DNA from: SZUA-36 sp963727635 | GTDB taxonomy: Bacteria; Pseudomonadota; Gammaproteobacteria; Xanthomonadales; SZUA-36 | Reading direction: 5' to 3' | Assembly (NCBI GenBank): GCA_963727635.1 | Contig: CAVSHP010000010.1 | Span: 17,528-81,527 of the forward strand | DNA: 64,000 nucleotides | Shown: positions 18,525 to 26,574 of the stretch, piece after piece | How the letters are laid out: each line of letters starts with the position of its first letter | Numbering within the stretch: position 1 is the first letter of the stretch | Position numbers and translations under genes: made by a program | The notes under the pieces: model-generated | What the model was told of the DNA's origin: nothing | What the model saw: only the letters and a program-made list of their open reading frames with translations | Databases searched by the model: none

Positions 18525-21500
18525 TCAGCGGATATAGAGTTGGTATCCGGCCCAGTCGTAAAGACCGTTATCACGGCTGCTTTTCAGGTACTGAAGTCTC
18601 GATTTACGCAGCGACCCGGCAATATTTCCTGAAGCCTTCAGTGCTTGGTAAAAATCGGTGACAAAAAGCGTGTCAGACTCGGCGTTGCCCGCCCAGAAAT
18701 TAACGATGACCGTGCGGGCGCCGGCGCTCATGAAGTCGGCAACAAGACCGGGTTGGCTGTTGAACCCGGAACGCGGCTTCTCGGTGATTTTCGTTGAACT
18801 CAGGAAAACCAGCCCGGCGCCCAGGCTTTGCGAACGGATTTCAGGCGCCATCAGTATCACGCGGCCGGGCTCGTATTCACTCTCGGAGAGTTCAAGTCCG
18901 GATTCGTCGGGATACTTGAGGTTGATAACACCGGGCATGGTCAGGTGTACGAGGTTTGACTGGCTGAATGACCCGCCCTGGAATTCGTCAGGCAACAGCG
19001 CGACCCCCTGGATGATCTGTAGTCCCGGGCCGACAAACAGGTCCGCTACAGCGCTTATCTCCGCCGAAGTTTCCAGTCGGGTCGCGTAGTCGCCGGCATA
19101 ATCCTGCGGGTTGCCGGCGAGGAACATGCTCTGCAATGACCCCACCTCCAGGCTGTTGGACGGATTGGCGTTCTGCGGAAAAGCCAGCAGGTTAACCAGA
19201 TTGAATTTTTCGAGCAAATATTGACCGTTTAAGCGTAACGCATCCAGTGGAAAACCCAGCAACGGGCCAGCGGGAATAGCGTAAACCGTATCCGTCAGGA
19301 GGTCCGCAACCGGTGCTATGAGGAGTTTTCCCAACGCATCCATTTTATTATTGAATGCGGCCAGACCGATATTGTTCAGACCCTGCCTTGCCGCCTGCAC
19401 TTTCCTGTACAACTCCGCCGGATTTGCCAGTGCCCTGCGCTGAATCCCGTCCTTCCGTCCGACCCACACCTGCGCCATGTCCGGGCCAAGATGAAAAGTC
19501 AAAACCGATTCTTCGTGGTCAAGACCGCGCAGATATTTTTCCAGGCCCGCATCCGACAGGAATTCGAATTTCTGCCGGGAGCCTGCTCGCAGCGAATCCA
19601 GTTCCCGGTTAATTTTTTCGCCCAGGGCAAACACGGCTTTCCCTGCCCCGGGGTCAGATCGCTGGGACAGCAGGTTACGCAACGGGTCGCTTGCATCGGA
19701 ACCGCCTCCTTTACCCGCAGCCGATTGCGCAGCGCCTTCGATGTATCGCATTTTACTCAGCGCCAGCAACGATGCCGGCCCGTCCGCGCTGCCGGGTTGT
19801 CTTGATTCGGTGACCAGCATTCCCAGCCAGGATTCAAAAACCTGTTCGTGTCGCTCCCAATACCAGGCGCCGAGCACGCCGGGCAGCGAATCACGCAGCA
19901 TGTGAATCTCATCGATCAGCCTGTCCATGACTGCCAACGCCTCTCTGCGTTGACCATCCCGAACCAGCAACTGCGCCCAAACGTACATCGCTTCGGCGCT
20001 AAACCTGGGCACACCTGATGCAAGCAGCCATTCATAGGCGGAATTGAGACCGGCTTTTGTACACACTCCATCTGTAACGTTGGCTGTTAAGCAATACTGC
20101 AAATAGGCGAGCTGTTTGAGGTCTGTATGACCCGCCGCTTTTGCGGCCTCAAAGCTCTGGCGGAAAAAGGACGCGGATTGTTGCCGGTTCCTGCCCGTCC
20201 TGGCTGCGGCATCAAGACCCTGTTCATATAGATATTGATCGGCTGCAGGCCGGTAGTCTCCCTGGGCAGCACGTGACGTTTGCATGCGGTCAAATTCACC
20301 TTTATAGCGCTGGATATTGGCCAACATCCGTAACCCATCACCAATATCGATCACCGGCCTGCCGCGTATCTTGCGGCTTGAATCAGACGTGATATCGGCC
20401 AATTTGAGATACGTTAACGATTCATCGAAGTATCCGGTTTCATAGAGTATTTTCGCCAGTTCAAAGTTGATCTGCCTGCGGATGGCGCTGTTGTTTTCAT
20501 AGCTCAATGCGCCGGACAAGACATCCAGTGCCCGGTGATAGTGGTAAGCACCGATCAGCAGGCGGGCCTGCGCCAGCAGGTTCAAGGCCAGGTCATCTCC
20601 TCCGCCATCCTCAACCAGTTGCGACTCAATCTCCTGCAGAACTTCGCTGGTGGCCGGTGCATCACCCTGTGCGGTGTGCACCTGTACGATGCTTTCCCGT
20701 ATCGCCTTTGCCATCTCCGTGCTGCCGACGGCATCGGCAATCTGCACGGCCAGTTGAAATTGTTCGAGTGCATCCTTGTACGCTGACTGGTCGGCATATT
20801 CCACGCCACTGGCATACAGTGCACGCGCCTGCTCATAGTCATAGCCCATGGACCTGGCAAGCTCCGCGATACGTGAAAGTACCGACTGTACCGGGTCAGG
20901 ATCACCCGCAGACACATTCAATACACCCGATTTGCGCAGGCCAATTAACGCGAGGCTGCGTAATTGCAAGGTCGCGAGCTCAAGCTTTTGTGCACGCATA
21001 CCCTTGAGTTCGGAGAGGATTTCATTCGTCATGTTGTAGACGATACTGTGGTCATGCAAATGAAACAGCACCAGGTGTGCGGCCATGTAATTGGCCCATA
21101 AACGCATCTCCTGCATACCGTACTGCTGAAACAACCTTCCGGCGTTGGTCAGGCTGTCGATTTTCACGGTCCAGCTTGCCTGGCTGTCAGCACCATCCAT
21201 CTCCGTGGCGAATGACAGCAGGCGGTAAGCCTGGGAGACGGAACTGCTGCGTGAGTCCCATGGTTTTAGCCTGGTCAGTTCGATGCCAAACTTGGTACGT
21301 GCGGTGTGTTCGCTGGAGGTGACTTCAATATCGATCTGGCGATTGTTTTTGGGTGCGTAGATATACTGAAAAACCGGCACAATCCGGCTACCGGTAATAC
21401 CCGACTGCAGTAAGAGTTCACCGTTTGGACCTGACACCCGTGACTCGAACTCCGCCTCGAAGGCGTTTATTGTGATCAACAGGTCTTCGCTGACCGCCTG

Positions 21501-21656
21501 CTGGACGAAATATTCCTGCGACATTTTCTGTTCTGCACCCTCGGCGAGTGCCGTCGCAGGCACGGCCAATGATGCCATCAGCATGACAACGGGCAGCAGG
21601 CAGTTCAACAGGTGCCGATGGATCAAACGTATCTCCATGTTAGACAGGTTCTTCAT
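18525..21656 (-). CDS. Exported TPR-CHAT protein with both catalytic residues replaced
   Basis: About 1043 residues from ATG 21656 (an ATG at MEIRL a few codons later is also possible). A signal peptide ('LLPVVMLMASLAVPATALAEG') predicts periplasmic location. Residues about 130-640 are helical TPR-like repeats ('YKDALEQFQLAVQIADAVG'). The C-terminal third is a CHAT (caspase/separase-like) domain: 'VHLTMPGVINL', 'GAGLVFLSSTKIT', 'SAGARTVIVNFWAG', 'GSLRKSRLQYL'. In active CHATs the first two motifs read HxxTHG and LSACxTG; here the His is replaced by Pro and the Cys by Thr, so it should be a pseudo-protease. It is divergent from, and shares a 175-bp gap with, the VWA/ExbB/kinase operon, suggesting a functional link. 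Confidence 0.85.
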   Translation of the reverse strand: MKNLSNMEIRLIHRHLLNCLLPVVMLMASLAVPATALAEGAEQKMSQEYFVQQAVSEDLLITINAFEAEFESRVSGPNGELLLQSGITGSRIVPVFQYIYAPKNNRQIDIEVTSSEHTARTKFGIELTRLKPWDSRSSSVSQAYRLLSFATEMDGADSQASWTVKIDSLTNAGRLFQQYGMQEMRLWANYMAAHLVLFHLHDHSIVYNMTNEILSELKGMRAQKLELATLQLRSLALIGLRKSGVLNVSAGDPDPVQSVLSRIAELARSMGYDYEQARALYASGVEYADQSAYKDALEQFQLAVQIADAVGSTEMAKAIRESIVQVHTAQGDAPATSEVLQEIESQLVEDGGGDDLALNLLAQARLLIGAYHYHRALDVLSGALSYENNSAIRRQINFELAKILYETGYFDESLTYLKLADITSDSSRKIRGRPVIDIGDGLRMLANIQRYKGEFDRMQTSRAAQGDYRPAADQYLYEQGLDAAARTGRNRQQSASFFRQSFEAAKAAGHTDLKQLAYLQYCLTANVTDGVCTKAGLNSAYEWLLASGVPRFSAEAMYVWAQLLVRDGQRREALAVMDRLIDEIHMLRDSLPGVLGAWYWERHEQVFESWLGMLVTESRQPGSADGPASLLALSKMRYIEGAAQSAAGKGGGSDASDPLRNLLSQRSDPGAGKAVFALGEKINRELDSLRAGSRQKFEFLSDAGLEKYLRGLDHEESVLTFHLGPDMAQVWVGRKDGIQRRALANPAELYRKVQAARQGLNNIGLAAFNNKMDALGKLLIAPVADLLTDTVYAIPAGPLLGFPLDALRLNGQYLLEKFNLVNLLAFPQNANPSNSLEVGSLQSMFLAGNPQDYAGDYATRLETSAEISAVADLFVGPGLQIIQGVALLPDEFQGGSFSQSNLVHLTMPGVINLKYPDESGLELSESEYEPGRVILMAPEIRSQSLGAGLVFLSSTKITEKPRSGFNSQPGLVADFMSAGARTVIVNFWAGNAESDTLFVTDFYQALKASGNIAGSLRKSRLQYLKSSRDNGLYDWAGYQLYIR

Positions 21657-21831
21657 GCACAATCAGGTCTTCGTAACCGGGTCAGGTGTTTAAACAACAT
21701 TTTAACGTAGCCTGACCGCGAGGCGGGTATCATATGGTGCATGCAAAAGCCGCTTGAAACTTGAACCAGCATTGAACAAAAACGTCATCCATTATGTCAA
21801 CTTCATTCATACAACATAAGTAACAATATTC

Positions 21832-22761
21832 TTGAGAATCCCGGATAGAGACACCGCTGTTTTTTCGACTTCGGCCATTGATTTGTTCGCCTCGGCCCTG
21901 GGTGCGTTCATTCTACTGGTAATGCTGCTCTTTCCCTATTACCGTCACGCCGGACCGGATGATTCTTTTGCCAGGACCCAGGAGATCATGGAGAAGCGCC
22001 GCCTGGCTAGCGGCGAACTCGCCGACCTGAAAGCCCAACAGCAGGAACTGCAAAGCCAACTGGACGAGTTGACCGAATCCAACCAGGGGCGTGAACAACA
22101 GGTCTCCCGGCTCAGGAAACAGTTGATGGACGTCAAGAATCAACTGGCGGCATTGCCGGCCGAGGTGACCGAACCTGTCGAAGTCGTCAACCCCGAACCG
22201 GAACCAAAAGCCCTGACACACGGTGTGGAGTTTTCAATTTTGGGTCTTGCCACCGAAGCCAAGTCCTTCGTGATCGTCGTTGACATGTCCGGCAGTATGC
22301 TGCAGTACGAGAAAGAGATGATCGACTCGGTGCTGGAGATACTGAAACCCCTGGATGAAACCAACCAGTTTGCCATACTCGGTTATCATGGCAACCCGCA
22401 GCCGGTGTTGTGGAGCTTTCCCACCGGCAATCGCCTGCTGCCGGCCACCAAGGAAAATCTGCAACTCGCAGACGCCTTTGCGCATTCGCTGGTGCGCAAG
22501 TTTGTAGGTTCGACACCGACACATTTTGCCTTGCAGGCTGCGCTGGAATATCCGGCCAGCGCCATCATCCTGATGAGCGACGGCGAACCCAACAGCCCGC
22601 CCGGTTTCATCATCGATAATATTACCCAGCTCAACCAGTTCAGGCGCACCGAGATCCATACCGTGGCGATCGGCGACTACACGCATAACCGCAACCTGGT
22701 GCTGTTCATGCAAACACTCGCGCGTCTGAACGGCGGTGATTTTGTCGGTGTTTCAAAATGA
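21832..22761 (+). CDS. Stator-like membrane protein: TM + coiled coil + VWA with intact MIDAS
   Basis: 309 residues. The only usable start is TTG 21832; an in-frame stop lies five codons upstream, and the paralogue downstream has the same N-terminal length. Residues 14-38 ('SAIDLFASALGAFILLVML') form one TM helix with Asp17 at its cytoplasmic end, followed by 'ALGAF', which resembles the plug-side TM of MotB ('DFMTAMMAFFLVM'). A coiled coil spans about 45-105. The C-terminal VWA domain has a complete metal-binding MIDAS: D151-M-S-G-S155, T228/T230 and D250. Topology places the VWA in the periplasm. Together with the ExbB/TolQ-like gene at 24292 it could form an ion-driven stator; that is inference. 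Confidence 0.8.
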   Translation: MRIPDRDTAVFSTSAIDLFASALGAFILLVMLLFPYYRHAGPDDSFARTQEIMEKRRLASGELADLKAQQQELQSQLDELTESNQGREQQVSRLRKQLMDVKNQLAALPAEVTEPVEVVNPEPEPKALTHGVEFSILGLATEAKSFVIVVDMSGSMLQYEKEMIDSVLEILKPLDETNQFAILGYHGNPQPVLWSFPTGNRLLPATKENLQLADAFAHSLVRKFVGSTPTHFALQAALEYPASAIILMSDGEPNSPPGFIIDNITQLNQFRRTEIHTVAIGDYTHNRNLVLFMQTLARLNGGDFVGVSK

Positions 22762-23696
22762 AATCACGCCTGCGCCACATGGGTGTTTTTTCGTTGTCAG
22801 CGATTGACCTGTTCGCCTCCGCCATGGGCGCATTCATCATTATCACGATCATCCTGATGCCCGACTACCAGAAGGAGGTCAGGCTGGAGGGACACCTGGA
22901 CTACATCGAATCACTCAAGGGCCAGACCGAGGCGATTCTGAACGACACGGAAAAGGGCATCGTCAGCATGAATGAGGCCCTGAGCACGGCGCAGACCCGC
23001 CAGATGGAGTTACAGGCGGAGCAGGAAATCATGTCGAGTGAACTGGAAACCGTCAACGCCAGGTTGCAGGCGAGAAACGACCAGCCGCCACCTCCCCCGC
23101 CAAGCCCGGTCGAGACAGAGGAAAAACTGGGCAGCAACCAGGTGACATTCCGCTTTCTCGGTTTGAAAACTGATAAGACCCGCATACTGGTGCTGGTTGA
23201 TATGAACAAGTACCTGGCAGCCCACCAGGCGCTGGTGGCAAAGACAGTGATCCGGGCACTTGACTCGCTTAAATCAGGCTATGAGTTCGGTATTCTCGGT
23301 TTCCAGCAACTCGACTCCGGCCCACGTTATCACCGCTTTCCGGAAAACGGCGGCCTGGTGGCGATGAATCCTGCCAACCGGGCCAAGGCCGAACGTTTTG
23401 CCCACCAGTTGGCAGGTAAATTTGAAGGATCATCATCTCTGCGTGATGCGTTTGCGCAGGCGCTCAAGACTCCCGCTGAAGCGCTTATCCTGCTCAGCGA
23501 TGGTTTGCCCAACCCGGCCTACAACGGCGGCCTGCCGCCCAGGGCGTTGATCCAGGATATCGTCCTGGCCAACACCAGGGGTGTGGAAATTCACGCGGTC
23601 ACCATCGGCGATTATTTCAAATACAAGGGGACCGTCGAGTTCATGGAGAACCTGGCGCGCGCCAACTCGGGTGGATTCCTGGCGTTGGCGCAATGA
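22758..23696 (+). CDS. Second stator-like TM/coiled-coil/VWA protein, MIDAS degenerate
   Basis: 312 residues, paralogue of the preceding gene, whose stop it overlaps by 4 nt (ATGA), so production is coupled. The N-terminus repeats the pattern exactly: 'SLSAIDLFASAMGAFIIIT' with Asp17 in the same position. A coiled coil (about 45-110) and a polyproline hinge ('QPPPPPPSP') lead to a VWA domain. The MIDAS loop reads D148-M-N-K-Y in place of DxSxS, so metal binding is probably lost, although 'LLSDGLPN' is kept. One active and one inactive copy suggests a heteromer with a structural and a ligand-binding subunit. Confidence 0.8.
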   Translation: MKSRLRHMGVFSLSAIDLFASAMGAFIIITIILMPDYQKEVRLEGHLDYIESLKGQTEAILNDTEKGIVSMNEALSTAQTRQMELQAEQEIMSSELETVNARLQARNDQPPPPPPSPVETEEKLGSNQVTFRFLGLKTDKTRILVLVDMNKYLAAHQALVAKTVIRALDSLKSGYEFGILGFQQLDSGPRYHRFPENGGLVAMNPANRAKAERFAHQLAGKFEGSSSLRDAFAQALKTPAEALILLSDGLPNPAYNGGLPPRALIQDIVLANTRGVEIHAVTIGDYFKYKGTVEFMENLARANSGGFLALAQ

Positions 23697-23746
23697 CGGC
23701 TTCACGATTCGTTGAAATGAATGCAGTATACTGCCGGGTTGATTGC

Positions 23747-24270
23747 ATGACGGATCAGAACATGCGGCGGGCAGCCGTTAAGCCCAAAGCCTTTCTAACC
23801 GGATTGATTGGTTTAACGAAGGAATACTGGCTCCTGTGAGTACTGGAACGGAAATCAAGACATGCGGACGGGATCCGTCCTGCGACCTCGTCCTCGAGCA
23901 CGTGACGCTGTCCCGTTTTCACGCCCGTCTTGAACTGGCAGATGACGGCCGGGTCTGGGTGCATGACTCAGGTTCGAGCAACGGTACGTTCGTCAACCGG
24001 AACGACAACTGGGTCCGCATTAAGCAGGTGACACTGTGTATCGGCGACCGGGTCCGTTTCGGCGATATTGAAGTCCCACTGGAGACACTGACCGCGATTT
24101 TTAGCCAGCGCACAAAGCCCCGCCTCGAGGCGAGACATTTTCACGTTAAACACGGCAAAACCGCCGCCCGTCCGTCTGCAGGACAAGCGGACCACGGTCA
24201 CGTACTTAAGAAACCCCGGCGTAACCCGGTGACCGGCAAGATCGAAGAAGACCGGCCCGTAAATCCTTAA
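23747..24270 (+). CDS. Small FHA-domain protein, probably one frame break near the start
   Basis: From ATG 23747 thirty codons read 'MTDQNMRRAAVKPKAFLTG...KEYWLL' before a stop at 23837. The +1-shifted frame continues from GTG 23836 with 'STGTEIKTCGRDPSCDLVLEHVTLS'. The first piece supplies the missing N-terminal beta strands of the FHA fold, so I treat this as one protein of about 174 residues with a 1-nt loss or 2-nt gain near 23835. The GTG is the alternative start if the FHA really lacks them. Phospho-threonine-binding motifs are present: GRDPSCD, SRFHA and GSSNGTFVN. The basic tail (residues about 125-174) is probably disordered. It may read phosphorylation by the kinase at 26565. Confidence 0.7.
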
Positions 24271-24291
24271 CCATGAAGGCTTGAACACGGA

Positions 24292-25038
24292 ATGACACGA
24301 CAAATTACATTATTAATCAGCCTGGTTTCGGCCATCCTGGTGATCGCCCTGTTGGCAAGAATACTGCCGCCGGACGCGGCCGCCATCATACTGGATATCA
24401 AGCGCGGCTCGTGGCCAATCACGGTACAGAACTTCATCTGGATCGCTTTCTTTTTCGGTCTCGGGGAATTGTCACTCCGCTGGCGTGCCGGCAGGCTGGA
24501 TGAAAGTCAGTTTGACCGCGACTATTTACCGCTTGACGATGCAACCGTACTCCGGCCCGGAGACGATTTAACACCGATCTATCAGAAAGTACACAGCAGC
24601 AAATACCGGAATATCTGCTTTCTGCCACGTTTGATTGAACGCTGTGTATTGAATTTCAATCTCGGCCAATCGGTGGATCAGACCAATGCCCTGTTGAACT
24701 CGAGCCTCGAACTGTTCCTGCACGAACTCGATTTACGCTACAACATGATCCGTTACATTACCTGGCTCATCCCCTCGCTGGGTTTTATCGGAACCGTCAT
24801 CGGTATCATGCTGGCGCTGAATTACGCAGGCGACCGGGCGAATGTTGAGAGCCCCGAAATGCTGTACCAGGTCACGGAACGTCTCGGTGTCGCCTTCAGC
24901 ACCACATTGTTGGCATTGATAATGGCTGCCATACTCGTATTTCTGCAAAACCTGATACAGGGACGGGAAGAAAACACACTCAACCGGTCCGGTCAATATT
25001 GTCTTGATAACCTGATCAACCGGCTTTATTCACCTTGA
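24292..25038 (+). CDS. ExbB/TolQ/MotA-family proton-channel-like membrane protein
   Basis: 248 residues. TM segments are visible at about 5-25, 45-60, 153-178 and 200-225. The family signature of TolQ/ExbB is present near residue 161: 'IPSLGFIGTVIGIMLALNYAG', then 'LGVAFSTTLLALIMAAILVFLQN', matching the 'GLLGTVxG ... ALxTTxxGLxxAI' pattern of the channel helices. Such proteins form pentamers around two single-TM partners and convert ion flow into motion or force. No ExbD/TolR gene follows; the single-TM partners with a membrane Asp are instead the two VWA proteins upstream. The stop overlaps the next start. Confidence 0.85.
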   Translation: MTRQITLLISLVSAILVIALLARILPPDAAAIILDIKRGSWPITVQNFIWIAFFFGLGELSLRWRAGRLDESQFDRDYLPLDDATVLRPGDDLTPIYQKVHSSKYRNICFLPRLIERCVLNFNLGQSVDQTNALLNSSLELFLHELDLRYNMIRYITWLIPSLGFIGTVIGIMLALNYAGDRANVESPEMLYQVTERLGVAFSTTLLALIMAAILVFLQNLIQGREENTLNRSGQYCLDNLINRLYSP

Positions 25039-26574
25039 TGCAAATGGGTCCCGGGCGCGTAGCCAAGCATTACCTGTTCCGGTTTCTTGGCCGGGTGTTA
25101 CTTTTGTTTATCGCCATCGGGCAGGTCCAGACCGCCATGGCAGAGCAGACCGTTTCAATTTCACCTTCAGTGGTGCTGGTCCTCAAACTGGTTTCGAGCA
25201 CGCTGGTCAAACCGACCACGGGTATCGTTATTTCTGATGACGGGATGGTGCTGGTACCTGCAGAATTTGCCGCGGAGAAAGGCGAAATGATCGTGCTGGA
25301 TGGCGGCGCCGATATTCTCAGCAATGGCCGGCCGGCCAGTCTCGTTGCCGGGGACGGCCCGGCAGATATGGCGATTTTGTCGGTCAAGGGTCTTAAAAGA
25401 CCGGGTATCAAACTCTCTGGCAATGTCATCGACAAGGACTCGGTATTACACCTTGAAGCATTTCCGCCGGCCGAGTACATCGCAAAGGGCGCCCAGCCCC
25501 TGAAGTTGCCGGTAAAAGTAATGGCCGATGGCCTCAACTCAACGTTTTCTGTTGCACCGCAAACACCCCTGCCCTACGTCACCGGGGCGATACTCGATAC
25601 GTGCGGTAATTTGGTCGGGGTCAGTTTGACCAGCGGCCCGCAAAGTCTCGATAGCGGCCAGGTCGCGCCGACCCTGTTCAATGATGATCTCCGCCGTGTA
25701 TTCGCGTCCATGCAGATCGATTTGCCGTCTGCCGTCTGCGAACGTCCCGTGGTGGAAGCCGTAACGCCAGCGGTAACCAAGACCCACAGTGACCCGCCGC
25801 CTGCTACTGAAAAGACAAGGGCGCCGGTCGCGGAAAACAATCCGGACAACGCCGTTGAAGCCGACGCCCTGGCATCAACTGACAATCAACCCCCTGAGAC
25901 CCCTGACCAGGAAATCAGTCGTCGCACCTCCAGCGCAGGAAGCCTTGGTGAAGACACCCGAACCACCGTCGGTTTGGCGCAGCATTCCCGCCTGGCTTGT
26001 CTTGCTTATTTTTATCGTTCTCGGACTTCTTGCCTGGAAAGTTATCCTGTTTTTCAGGCTCAGCGGCAAACCCGCTGGACAAGCACAGCATTCAGAGCCT
26101 GCGGTTAAGGTCCAACCGGCATCCGATGAACCGGTCACGGCGCCACTGGATACCGTTACCGATAGCAATGCACTCAAACCGCGCTCAGCGCCGGTCATCG
26201 ATTTCGACCTCCCGGCATCAGGAACCAGGCCCGAAGGATGTGACGGCCTGCTGCTCGTCGAGGGATTGCTTGACGCGGACACGCCTTTCAAACGGTTTTG
26301 TTTTGTTGACACCACCCAGATCGATACCATCATCGGCCGGGGCAGTGCTGACATTGCCATCGAACACGCCGCCATCAGCCGCAACCACGCCCGTATTCAG
26401 TCCGATGGCGAATTTTTGACCTTCTCGGATCTCGGTTCCAGAAACGGCAGCTTCATCGGTGATGTGCCGTGTTTGCCGGGCGAGGTGATGTACCTTGAAG
26501 CCGATAACGAAATATTTCTCGGTGACGTAAAAATCACGCTCCGGGTCGTCACACAAGAGGCGGAATGGGCATGA
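25038..26574 (+). CDS. Pseudo-trypsin/TM/FHA membrane protein, one frame break
   Basis: Starts at ATG 25038, overlapping the previous stop. A signal anchor ('LLLFIAIGQVQTAMA') is followed by a trypsin-like domain (about 30-215): 'TGIVISDDGMVLVPAEF', 'ADMAILSVKG', 'TGAILDTCGNLVGVSL'. The family His is absent ('PAEF'), the Asp is kept and the GNSGGP Ser is lost ('YVTGAIL'), so it is not expected to be a protease. After a linker, an extra A near 25917 shifts the frame. The second frame gives a TM helix ('IPAWLVLLIFIVLGLLAW') and a C-terminal FHA domain ('IIGRGSADIAI', 'ISRNHARI', 'GSRNGSFIG'). Restored length is about 511 residues. Topology: protease-like sensor outside, phosphopeptide reader inside. 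Confidence 0.78.

Noticed and set aside
18525..21656. Active CHAT protease of a caspase-like immunity system
   Set aside because: His and Cys of the dyad are replaced, the protein has a signal peptide, and no gasdermin or other cleavage partner lies nearby.
21832..25038. Zorya-type anti-phage defence (ZorA/ZorB motor)
   Set aside because: No ZorC/ZorD or ZorE, no OmpA-like domain on the single-TM partners, and the surrounding genes are phospho-signalling parts and not nucleases or helicases.
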